Source: Pyrinomonadaceae bacterium (GTDB lineage: Bacteria; Acidobacteriota; Blastocatellia; Pyrinomonadales; Pyrinomonadaceae). From it: a stretch of 7,532 nucleotides of DNA. Below are positions 1 through 5,917 of the stretch, piece after piece (position 1 is the stretch's first letter; each line of letters opens with the position of its first letter). The notes beneath the pieces are model-generated. The model ran no database searches. It was not told the origin of the DNA and was given only the letters and a program-made list of their open reading frames with translations. The stretch covers positions 1 to 7,532 of the forward strand of contig JAJAYR010000297.1 in NCBI GenBank assembly GCA_026786155.1, in the 5' to 3' direction. The position numbers and the translations under genes were made by a program.

Positions 1-23
1 GCCGCCAAACTTTTGCTTACCTG

Positions 24-79
24 CTTAACTGTTTTTAAAATCTCTGTCCAGCCCTTTAATCCGTGTTAATTTCTTCTGT
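24..79 (+). repeat. Dispersed intergenic repeat, copy 1
   Basis: This 56-nt stretch just past the stop codon of the MFS gene matches the reverse complement of 3466-3521 at 49 of 56 positions without gaps. The core GTCCAGCCCTTTAATCC is identical in both. At 3466-3572 the element is one arm of an inverted repeat. Here only one arm is visible, so the partner may lie left of the window. The sequence shows the similarity directly; that it belongs to a genome-wide family is inference. Confidence 0.75.
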
Positions 80-110
80 TTTATTCATTTCCGCAGTTCT
101 ATCTTCAGCA

Positions 111-1784
111 TCAGACTGTTGATTGCCGGTCGTATTTTTCACTCGCCGACGGTTGATTTCGCGCATTAATGGTCGTCTGCTGTGCCATCAAAGTTTTCTC
201 GCCGGCATCGCCGTCGGTTTTGTGGATTTGAACTTCGGCAGCAGTTTGTTTCGGCAGGAGAAATGCCGCGAGCAAAGCCATCGCCGAAAGAATCGCCGCC
301 AGCCAAAAGACCCGGTGAATCGAAGTCGCCATCGAATTTTGCAAAATTTCCAGAGTTTCCGGCGGCAAACTCGCTTTGGCTTGCGGCTCAATCAGCGCGT
401 TCGGGTTGGATGCGAAACCGGCGGCTTGTTCGGGCGATAAAAAGGCGTTTCCGCTTTGGGCGATTTTGTTTAGTTCGCTCGCCAAGCCAGCCGTTAAAAT
501 TGCGCCCATAATCGCTACGCCGAATGCGCCGCCGATGGCTCTGGAAAATTGATTAAGCGAAGTCGCCACGCCGAGTTTCGTGCGCTCGACGGCTTGCTGA
601 ACGGCGATTAAAAGCGTCAGCATCGTCGCGCCCAAACCCGTGCCGATTAAAATTAAATCAACGTAAAGCCAAATGCGCGGCGTTTCGCGCTCGAATTGAG
701 TCAGCAAGATGAAGCCGACGGTTAAGACGGAAAAACCGAAAAGCGTCAGCGGGCGATAGCCGGTTTTCAAAAGTATGCGCCCGCCGACGATGGACATCGT
801 AATCCAACTGAGCATCAGTGGTGTCAGTAATGAACCGGCTTCGGTCGCCGATGCGCCCAACGCGCCCTGCGCGAACAGCGGAATGAATGAAATTGCGCCG
901 AACATCGCCACGCCCGACAAAAATCCCGCGCCGACGGAGACGGAAACCATCCGGTTGCGGAAAAGTTCAAACGGAATAATCGGGTCGGCAGCGCGTTTTT
1001 CGACGAGCGCGAAAATTATCAGAAGCCCGATTGACGCGCCGAAAATCAACAGATTGCGCGTGGCGAAAAGTGCTTCGACGTTGCCGCCGCCTTCGACCAT
1101 CGCCAGCATCAGAAGGCTGATGCCGAGCATTAAAAGTCCCGCGCCCGCGTAATCAATTTTCGGGCGAGCGTGGACTTTCGGTTCTTTCAACGCAAATCCC
1201 ATTATCAAAGCCGCGAGAACGCCAATCGGCAGATTGATGAAAAACACCCAACGCCACGAAAGTTGGTCGGTCAGAAAGCCGCCGACAACCGGACCGATGA
1301 CGCTGGAAATTCCCCACACGCCGCTGAAATACGCCTGCATTTTGGCGCGTTCTTCGAGCGTGAAAATGTCGCCGATAATCGTCATTCCGAGCGGAATCAA
1401 CGCGCCCGCGCCCAAGCCTTGAATGGCGCGAAAAATTATCAGCTGCGTCATCGAATTGGAAAGCCCCGACAGCAGCGTTCCGAGCAGAAAAATACCGATT
1501 CCGATTTGATAAAAAAGACGGCGACCGTATAAATCCGACAGTTTTCCCCAAACGGGAACGGTTACGGTGGACGTCACGAGATAAGCGGAAAACACCCAAC
1601 TGTAATGGTTTAGCCCGCCCAATGACGCGATAACGGTCGGCATCGCCGTCCCGACGACCGTCGCTTCAAGCGCGGCGATAAACATTCCCGTCATTACGCC
1701 CGCCGTTACCGCCCAACGGCGTTTTGCTGACATTTCTAAAAGAGGTTTAGCTTTCCTGATTGGTAATTTTGCAGTTTCTTCCAC
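111..1784 (-). CDS. MFS multidrug exporter, DHA2 (EmrB/QacA-like) family
   Basis: This is a proton-coupled inner-membrane drug/H+ antiporter of the 14-TM DHA2 group; the substrate cannot be told from sequence. With the GTG start at 1784 it is 557 aa, normal for the family. Visible motifs in this numbering: acidic TM1 segment with E40 and the D1-like AMPTVIASL (about 47-55), motif A GKLSDLYGRR (80-89), motif B RAIQGLGAGA (119-128), motif C WGISSVIGPVVGG (157-169), then SWRWVFFINLPIG (176-188), a hallmark of DHA2 proteins. A hydrophilic tail of about 40 residues closes it. Start choice: GTG at 1784 has AAGGGA 9 nt upstream. ATG at 1733 is possible but lacks a Shine-Dalgarno. A TTG at 1856 would read through the hairpin repeat 1814-1896 and give an Arg/Lys-rich leader, so it is unlikely. 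There is no TetR- or MarR-type regulator beside it. It may be read from the acyltransferase transcript upstream. Confidence 0.93.
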   Translation of the reverse strand: MEETAKLPIRKAKPLLEMSAKRRWAVTAGVMTGMFIAALEATVVGTAMPTVIASLGGLNHYSWVFSAYLVTSTVTVPVWGKLSDLYGRRLFYQIGIGIFLLGTLLSGLSNSMTQLIIFRAIQGLGAGALIPLGMTIIGDIFTLEERAKMQAYFSGVWGISSVIGPVVGGFLTDQLSWRWVFFINLPIGVLAALIMGFALKEPKVHARPKIDYAGAGLLMLGISLLMLAMVEGGGNVEALFATRNLLIFGASIGLLIIFALVEKRAADPIIPFELFRNRMVSVSVGAGFLSGVAMFGAISFIPLFAQGALGASATEAGSLLTPLMLSWITMSIVGGRILLKTGYRPLTLFGFSVLTVGFILLTQFERETPRIWLYVDLILIGTGLGATMLTLLIAVQQAVERTKLGVATSLNQFSRAIGGAFGVAIMGAILTAGLASELNKIAQSGNAFLSPEQAAGFASNPNALIEPQAKASLPPETLEILQNSMATSIHRVFWLAAILSAMALLAAFLLPKQTAAEVQIHKTDGDAGEKTLMAQQTTINARNQPSASEKYDRQSTV

Positions 1785-1793
1785 CTTTTTATT

Positions 1794-1799
1794 TCCCTT
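1794..1799 (-). promoter_or_regulatory. Ribosome binding site for the MFS exporter
   Basis: On the minus strand AAGGGA lies 9 nt before the GTG at 1784. This favours GTG over the downstream ATG at 1733, which is preceded by a pyrimidine-containing stretch with no purine-rich site. Confidence 0.5.
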
Positions 1800-1813
1800 G
1801 TAAATTGAAATTT

Positions 1814-1896
1814 CCTTGCGCTCTCTGCGGCAGCCGCGGCGTTCTTTGCGTTCCAAAAATTCAGTATCGCAAAGAACGTCGAGGCTGCCGCCAAGG
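1814..1896. repeat. Long inverted repeat between acyltransferase and MFS genes
   Basis: The arms 1827-1850 and 1868-1891 pair at 22 of 24 positions around a 17-nt loop. After an 8-nt bulge on the left side (1819-1826), CCTTG 1814-1818 pairs with CAAGG 1892-1896. Words such as GTTCTTTGCG and CAAAGAACG give it a repetitive look. It starts only a few bases past the acyltransferase stop, so the transcript would carry the hairpin as a 3' end structure. No U-run follows on the minus strand, so it is not a textbook intrinsic terminator. It reads as an intergenic palindromic repeat that could act as a processing or attenuation element. Confidence 0.8.
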
Positions 1897-1900
1897 TTCG

Positions 1901-2797
1901 CTAGGAGTGCCGTTCATTTCCAAATTTCACTTTGTCCTGTTCGGCTAATTCCTTGATTTTCTCCATCGTAAAATCGGCAATTTCCTTGTGCGTTCGCAAG
2001 CGGTCGCTCTTTTTGTAGAATTCCGACAAATCAATCGGTGCGCCGAAATAGATGCGGATTTTTTCGCCGCCGCGCCAGTTTCCTAAAATCTGTTTCGGCA
2101 AATCGTTGCCCAAACCGGCGATGAACACCGGCACGACTTGCGGACGCGAAGCCATTATGATTTTTCCGACTCCGGTCTGCGCGGGCAGAAAGTCGTATTC
2201 GTCATCCGACAGATTGCGCTTGCCTTCCGGGTGAAAACCGATGACGTGCGCTTCGCCGTTGGAACAAATATCAACCAGCCGCCGCAGCGAAAATTTGTCG
2301 AAATCGCGTTTTTTCACTTCCCGGTCTTCGCGGAAAAACGGCGGAAACATCGAAAACCAGCCCATCACGAAATTGACGAACCAGCCGACCGGCGAATCGT
2401 AAAAAAATTTACCGCGAACGGGAAAATACAATTTCATCGGGCGCGTAGTTTGTCTGAACAAAACGCTCGAAACCGTATACATATCGAAAAACGACCGATG
2501 ATTGGCGACGAGCAGCAGCGGTTGATTAACGTCCGTTCGTTCGACGTTTTCCAACCCGAAGACATTCATCAGATTATAAGTCGCCAGATAAATCCACAGC
2601 GAACCGATATGTCGCTGGCAAAACGTCCACAGGTGTTTCCACGCGCCGCGATTCATCCGGTCGGCGAGCCGGAAACCGATTCTCTCGCTAAAATCCAAAA
2701 TGGCTAGTTCTTCGGCGGTTGGCTTCGGTGAGATTTTGGAATCTTTAAAGTCTAAATTTTGAGTGCCTGATTTTTCAAGCAATTGGTTGTCGCTCAT
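1901..2797 (-). CDS. PlsC-like lysophospholipid acyltransferase (LPLAT superfamily)
   Basis: The 298-aa product carries the signature blocks of glycerolipid acyltransferases, which transfer a fatty acyl chain to a (lyso)phospholipid such as 1-acyl-glycerol-3-phosphate at the inner membrane. Block I is NHRSFFD at 99-105, with the catalytic H-X4-D pair H100/D105. Block III is HPEGKRN at 189-195, where PEGxR normally binds the phosphate; the usual F is H and the usual T is K. Block IV-like VVPVFIAG lies at 221-228. Hydrophobic stretches near 64-80 and 136-150 suggest a membrane-associated fold. About 60 residues before the domain are charged and variable, longer than in minimal PlsC proteins, so the exact acceptor is uncertain; other LPLAT substrates are possible. 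The ATG at 2797 follows the purine-rich AAAGAAAG. A probable promoter lies at 2807-2834, directly before the start. The downstream hairpin 1814-1896 separates it from the MFS exporter. Confidence 0.88.
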   Translation of the reverse strand: MSDNQLLEKSGTQNLDFKDSKISPKPTAEELAILDFSERIGFRLADRMNRGAWKHLWTFCQRHIGSLWIYLATYNLMNVFGLENVERTDVNQPLLLVANHRSFFDMYTVSSVLFRQTTRPMKLYFPVRGKFFYDSPVGWFVNFVMGWFSMFPPFFREDREVKKRDFDKFSLRRLVDICSNGEAHVIGFHPEGKRNLSDDEYDFLPAQTGVGKIIMASRPQVVPVFIAGLGNDLPKQILGNWRGGEKIRIYFGAPIDLSEFYKKSDRLRTHKEIADFTMEKIKELAEQDKVKFGNERHS

Positions 2798-2806
2798 CTT
2801 TCTTTT

Positions 2807-2834
2807 ATTTTATCAGCAAAAATATAGATGACAA
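2807..2834 (-). promoter_or_regulatory. Probable sigma70-type promoter of the acyltransferase gene
   Basis: On the minus strand TTGTCA (2829-2834, 5 of 6 to consensus), a 16-nt spacer, and TAAAAT (2807-2812, 5 of 6). The -10 box ends only 9 nt before the ATG, so the mRNA would begin within a few bases of the start codon, giving an almost leaderless transcript. The motif match is seen; activity is inferred. Confidence 0.4.
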
Positions 2835-2917
2835 TTTTCAGATGACGGAAGTTTTGGAATCCGAACGGCAGGTTTTTGCGAAGATAAATAAAACTCTGAT
2901 AAAGTTTTATTTGCGGG

Positions 2918-2970
2918 AACACGCCCGAAGCAAGTGGATTCTTGATTCACACACTTACTTCGGGCGTGTT
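2918..2970. repeat. 19-bp-stem hairpin in the divergent intergenic region
   Basis: The arms 2918-2936 and 2952-2970 match at 18 of 19 positions around a 15-nt loop. The core is AACACGCCCGAAG / CTTCGGGCGTGTT. It sits 55 nt before the DUF336 start codon, so it would be in that gene's leader or overlap its promoter. No T-run follows directly on the plus strand (TCTGCAATC comes first), so it is not a clear intrinsic terminator. It could be a leader structure, a two-half-site operator or another palindromic repeat. The rest of 2798-3025 is A/T-rich and shows no convincing gene. Confidence 0.7.
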
Positions 2971-3025
2971 TCTGCAATCAATTTTTACAACAAAAATCTA
3001 AATTTAACGGAGAAAAATAAACAAA

Positions 3026-3463
3026 ATGGCAGACAAAACAACGCCGACGGCGAACGGAATGACACTTGACGAAGCACATCACATTATCGCGGCGGCGCGG
3101 CGCAAGGCATTAGAGATCGGCGTTCCGATGAACATCGCGGTCGTGGACACGGGCAATAATTTGACGGCATTTGCGCGAATGGACGGCGCGTGGCTCGGCA
3201 GCATTGATATTGCGATGAGCAAAGCGAAAACCGCCCGATTTTTCGATATGACAACGGCAGATTTGGGCGCGGCATCGCAGTCAGGCGAATCGCTTTTCGG
3301 CATCAACACCAGCAACGACGGCAATATAATTATTTTCGGCGGCGGCATTCCGCTGGTGCGCGGCGGCGTGGTCGTCGGTGCTGTCGGGGTGTCCGGCGGA
3401 GCAGTTCCGCAGGACATCGAAGTCGCGGAAGCGGGCGCGGAATCTTTTAACAATCCACAGTAA
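3026..3463 (+). CDS. HbpS/GlcG-type haem-binding protein (DUF336)
   Basis: The 145-aa product matches the DUF336 (haem_degrading/GlcG) family along its whole length, one small alpha/beta domain that oligomerises. Members include the haem sensor HbpS of Streptomyces, GlcG of glycolate operons and pdu/glycerol-operon proteins, so the exact role here is open. Conserved segments: MTLDEAHHIIAAARRKA (12-28), IAVVDTGNNLTAFARMDGA (37-55), SKAKTARFF (65-73), FGGGIPLVRGGVVVGAVGVSG (104-124) and QDIEVAEAG (129-137). There is no signal peptide, unlike exported HbpS, so it should be cytoplasmic. The start at 3026 has GGAG at 3009-3012, 13 nt away, which is rather far. An internal ATG at 3059 matches where many family members begin and is a credible alternative. 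It stands alone, divergent from the acyltransferase and convergent with the next gene. No glycolate, diol or two-component gene is nearby. Confidence 0.92.
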   Translation: MADKTTPTANGMTLDEAHHIIAAARRKALEIGVPMNIAVVDTGNNLTAFARMDGAWLGSIDIAMSKAKTARFFDMTTADLGAASQSGESLFGINTSNDGNIIIFGGGIPLVRGGVVVGAVGVSGGAVPQDIEVAEAGAESFNNPQ

Positions 3464-3465
3464 TC

Positions 3466-3572
3466 ACGGAAGAAATTGACCGGGATTAAAGGGCTGGACA
3501 GGGATTTTAAGAAAAGTTAAGGTAATTGTTTTATCCTTGTCAATCCTCTTCATCCCGGTCAATTTCTTCCGT
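3466..3572. repeat. Inverted repeat between convergent genes, same family as 24-79
   Basis: The outer 21 bp are perfect (3466-3486 with 3552-3572; core GAAGAAATTGACCGGGAT). The pairing continues imperfectly to about 40 nt per arm (3466-3505 with 3533-3572, 34 of 40). The left arm and the bases after it (3466-3521), read on the minus strand, match the copy at 24-79 at 49 of 56 positions. It begins 3 nt past the DUF336 stop and ends 17 nt before the stop of the facing gene. It could therefore fold in either transcript and act as a bidirectional end or RNase-blocking structure. That role is inferred; the pairing is seen. Confidence 0.85.
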
Positions 3573-3588
3573 CCTATTTGCTGATTTT

Positions 3589-4356
3589 TTAGTTTGTTTC
3601 CTTTTCCAGTTCCCTTCTGATTTCTTCTTCCATTCGGGCGGATTCGAGCGCAAGCGGCAGTTCGGAGGTTCGCGCCGAGAGTTTTTTTAAGGCGAGTTCG
3701 GTGTCGGCGACGTTGCCGCCGCGCCGTGAAGCGGCTTCAATCATTTGCAGCCGTGTTTCGGCTTCGACGCGCATTTCTTCGGCTTCGTTTTTGATGCCGT
3801 TCAGTTTTTCGTAGTCAATTTTTAATTCTTCCTGCAAATTCGCCGAGTTTTCCGACTTGAGATATTTTAATTTTCCCTGTCGCCGCTGCACGAGCAGCAA
3901 TTCCTGTTTGGTTGACTTTAAAATGCGCGTCGCGGTCAAACGCGCCGCCAGAGTATCGCGGAAAGCATCGCCCAGCATCAAATCCTTCGCTTCGATTTCC
4001 TTGAGCGATTTTTTTTCGGTCGTCGTCAATTCGTGCCGAAACCATTCGACTTCATTGGTTTTGATGCCGTCAATCGCCAGCCGTTCGCGCACGTCGGCGA
4101 GCCAGCGCGAGCGGTAATAAAAAATTCCGCCGGTGATGATTAAACCGAAAAGTAAGCCGACGACCAACGCGATGAGACTGAAAAAAAAGAACATCGCCGT
4201 CGTCGCGCCCGTCGCCAATAAAGACAAAACGAATAAAGCTGCCGCCGGAACAGTCGAAAGCGTCAGCGGCGCGAGCCACGCGCCGTATTTCAGCACTTTG
4301 TCCTTCGCCACATCCTTGCGCGTAATTTCGTATCTCGTCGTGGTTAATTCGTTCAT
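3589..4356 (-). CDS. Hypothetical two-TM protein with long coiled-coil tail
   Basis: I do not recognise this 255-aa protein. The first 26 residues are polar and basic. Two hydrophobic segments follow, about 27-50 (APLTLSTVPAAALFVLSLLATG) and about 54-81 (MFFFFSLIALVVGLLFGLIITGGIFYY), separated by a very short turn, a helical hairpin in the inner membrane with both ends probably in the cytoplasm. From about 100 to the end it is rich in E, K, R, L and A with heptad-like spacing, so most of it is probably a coiled coil. There are no enzyme motifs and no Cys pairs. ATG at 4356 has no strong Shine-Dalgarno (GTAGCG before it). It diverges from the VWA gene, sharing a 114-nt control region, which could mean joint regulation. 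A scaffold or envelope-stress role would be a guess. Confidence 0.8.
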   Translation of the reverse strand: MNELTTTRYEITRKDVAKDKVLKYGAWLAPLTLSTVPAAALFVLSLLATGATTAMFFFFSLIALVVGLLFGLIITGGIFYYRSRWLADVRERLAIDGIKTNEVEWFRHELTTTEKKSLKEIEAKDLMLGDAFRDTLAARLTATRILKSTKQELLLVQRRQGKLKYLKSENSANLQEELKIDYEKLNGIKNEAEEMRVEAETRLQMIEAASRRGGNVADTELALKKLSARTSELPLALESARMEEEIRRELEKETN

Positions 4357-4470
4357 CGCTACGGTTTTACCTTACAAACTCTGCAAACTTTATTCAAACT
4401 TGCCGCATCATAAAATTTCAGCTTTAATAAATATCAATCATATCATTTGGAAAAGTGCGAGACGGCGCGT
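4357..4470. promoter_or_regulatory. Shared divergent control region
   Basis: This A/T-rich gap lies between two genes reading away from each other. Besides the plus-strand promoter listed separately, the minus strand has a weaker candidate: TTGATA (4432-4437) and TATGAT (4407-4412) with a long 19-nt spacer. The two candidates overlap, so transcription of one gene could interfere with the other. No inverted-repeat operator stands out. Confidence 0.35.
4400..4428 (+). promoter_or_regulatory. Candidate promoter of the VWA gene
   Basis: TTGCCG (4400-4405, 4 of 6 to the -35 consensus), a 17-nt spacer, and TTTAAT (4423-4428, 5 of 6 to the -10 consensus). It would start transcription around 4435, giving a leader of roughly 35 nt before the ATG at 4471. 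Motif match only. Confidence 0.35.
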
Positions 4471-5430
4471 ATGTTGAAAAAAAATTCCCCAAAATTTCTG
4501 ATTATTTTTCTCTTAATTTCGCTGTTTTCAATTCCCGGTTTCACGCAAAACAAACAGCCGAAAAATCAAGACAAACAAGTTCGCACGGTAACGATTCCGA
4601 TTTCTTTTTCGTTGAAAAAAGAAGATAAAGAAAAACTGTCCGAAGAATTTATTCAAGCCGGAGATTTGCGCGTCCGAGAAGACGGCGACGACCAGGTTAT
4701 TCTTTCCATTCGCAGCGTCAGCAATACGCCGCTCGCGCTGGCGATTTTGATTCAGGACGATTTAACTTCCGAAGCCAATCTCAAACTCGGCGAAATCAGA
4801 AAATTTATCCGCAGTCTGCCGAACGGCTCGCGCGTGATGGTCGCCTATTTGCGAAGCGGCACGATTCAGGTGCGTCAGAAATTTACCGAAGATTTGGAAA
4901 AAGCGGCGAAATCTCTGCGGATTATCGTCGGAAGCGCGGCAGTCGCGCCGAACAATCCGTATGTCGGCGTTGAAGAAGCCCTCAAACGCTTTGACGCGCT
5001 GCCGACGGGCAGACGAGCGATTTTGCTGGTTTCCGACGGCTTGGACGTTTCGCGCGGCGTGGAAAGTTCCACGCCCGGACAAAGCATTGACCTCGACCGC
5101 GCGATTTTGCGGGCGCAGCGGAAAAGCGTCGCGGTTTATTCGTTTTATTCACCGGCGAGTTTGACGGACAATAATTCGCGTTTGAGTTTGAACGGGCAAG
5201 GCTCACTCGAAAAACTTTCCGACGAAACCGGCGGACGCGCATTTTTTCAAGGCTCGATTGCGCCAATTTCATTTGAACCATTTTTTAGAGATTTGAGTAA
5301 GGCGTTAAATCGGCAGTTCGCGCTAACTTATCTTTCGACGCATTTGAAGCGCGGCTATCACAAAATTCAAGTTACCAGCACCAACCCGGAAGTCGAAATC
5401 GAACATCCGCGCGGTTATTATTATCGTTGA
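4471..5430 (+). CDS. Secreted VWA-domain protein (acidobacterial VWFA-related family)
   Basis: The 319-aa product starts with a typical Sec signal peptide: KK at 3-4, hydrophobic core about 9-21, likely cleavage after the GFTQ region near 26. A beta-rich segment (about 38-90) precedes a von Willebrand A fold: ALAILIQDDLTSEANL (about 88-103), SRVMVAYLRSGTIQVRQKFTED (about 120-141), RRAILLVSDGLDVSRG (about 171-186), SVAVYSFYS (about 209-217), and a C-terminal strand pair ending in PRGYYYR. This layout is that of the 'VWFA-related' proteins abundant in Acidobacteriota, thought to mediate protein contacts outside the cytoplasm. The metal site (MIDAS) should read DxSxS but here is D96-D-L-T-S, losing one Ser, although the later SDG (178-180) is kept. 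ATG at 4471 is chosen because it places the signal peptide correctly; the TTG at 4447 adds eight polar residues. There is no strong Shine-Dalgarno. Confidence 0.88.
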   Translation: MLKKNSPKFLIIFLLISLFSIPGFTQNKQPKNQDKQVRTVTIPISFSLKKEDKEKLSEEFIQAGDLRVREDGDDQVILSIRSVSNTPLALAILIQDDLTSEANLKLGEIRKFIRSLPNGSRVMVAYLRSGTIQVRQKFTEDLEKAAKSLRIIVGSAAVAPNNPYVGVEEALKRFDALPTGRRAILLVSDGLDVSRGVESSTPGQSIDLDRAILRAQRKSVAVYSFYSPASLTDNNSRLSLNGQGSLEKLSDETGGRAFFQGSIAPISFEPFFRDLSKALNRQFALTYLSTHLKRGYHKIQVTSTNPEVEIEHPRGYYYR

Positions 5431-5431
5431 T

Positions 5432-5695
5432 TTAGCTGACCGTAACGATAAACTCGGTCGGATGAGCGCGGCGGGATTTAGCGCGTTTGGCAATTTCGAG
5501 TAAATCACGAACGGTCAAAATCAACTCGTCAACCGTTTCAGGCGTAAAAGACGCTTCACCGTTTTCAGGACACACCCAACCATAAATGTTTGGAACGCGA
5601 ACTGAAATGCCTTCTTCAACGTATTCAAAAGTCGTCATCTGCCATTGTTTCGGTTGATTATGTTCGCCGCAAGTCGGAATAAAGTTTGATTTCAT
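5432..5695 (-). CDS. YgiT/MqsA N-terminal-like zinc-finger protein, degenerate and solo
   Basis: This 87-aa protein resembles the N-terminal zinc-binding domain of MqsA/YgiT-type antitoxins: a Cys-containing start, a short beta hairpin (FEYVEEGISVRVPNI, 23-37), a second Cys motif followed by an acidic turn (WVCPENGEASFTPE, 40-53), then a helix (VDELILTVRDLLEIAKRA). Such proteins normally hold zinc with two CxxC pairs. Here only C9 and C42 remain; the others are replaced (CGEH and CPEN), so tetrahedral four-Cys binding is not possible, although H12 might help. The final EFIVTVS resembles the point where MqsA runs into its HTH domain, but the gene stops there, 1 bp from the facing VWA stop. No toxin reading frame is visible upstream in 5696-5917. 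ATG at 5695 has GCGGAG very close (2 nt). The family assignment is moderate. Confidence 0.65.
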   Translation of the reverse strand: MKSNFIPTCGEHNQPKQWQMTTFEYVEEGISVRVPNIYGWVCPENGEASFTPETVDELILTVRDLLEIAKRAKSRRAHPTEFIVTVS

Positions 5696-5762
5696 AGCTC
5701 CGCTAATTTCTTTAATTGATAGTGTTTCAAATTTTATGTTCGATAGATTGTCGGTAATTTTA

Positions 5763-5860
5763 CTTCGGAGTAGATGAGAGATGAAAGATAATAACTGATA
5801 GATTCGGAGAAGCGGTTTTATCTCTCAGCTATTATCTTTCATCTCTCATCTATTCCGAAG
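5763..5860. repeat. 41-bp-arm inverted repeat
   Basis: The arms 5763-5803 and 5820-5860 match at 38 of 41 positions around a 16-nt loop. One mismatch becomes a G-U wobble in plus-strand RNA, and another does so in minus-strand RNA. The arms are built from the words GATGAGAGATGAAAGATAAT, giving an almost tandem look. It occupies most of the 222-nt gap between the zinc-finger gene start and the LITAF-like gene stop. Both flanks (5696-5762 and 5861-5917) are A/T-rich, with no gene or clear promoter. There is no T-run on either side. It may be a MITE-like or REP-like palindrome; no target-site duplication was evident. Confidence 0.9.
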
Positions 5861-5917
5861 GTTTTCTTTGCCGGCATAAATTGTGAAACATTTCCTTACA
5901 ATCTTCATTTATTCCGT

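Noticed and set aside
775..1532. Long plus-strand reading frames opposite the MFS gene
   Set aside because: They mirror the codon structure of a clear membrane transporter, have no family features, and lack start signals.
1814..1896. Rho-independent terminator of the acyltransferase
   Set aside because: The stem is strong, but no U-rich run follows on the minus strand and there are bulges and a 17-nt loop, so I list it as a repeat rather than a terminator.
2842..3069. 75-codon plus-strand reading frame
   Set aside because: It runs through the hairpin 2918-2970 and overlaps the well-supported DUF336 gene in another frame. The product is Lys/Asn-rich with no recognisable motif, and no Shine-Dalgarno precedes it.
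4447..4470. TTG start extending the VWA protein by eight residues
   Set aside because: The extra residues are polar and precede a complete signal peptide that begins at the ATG at 4471.
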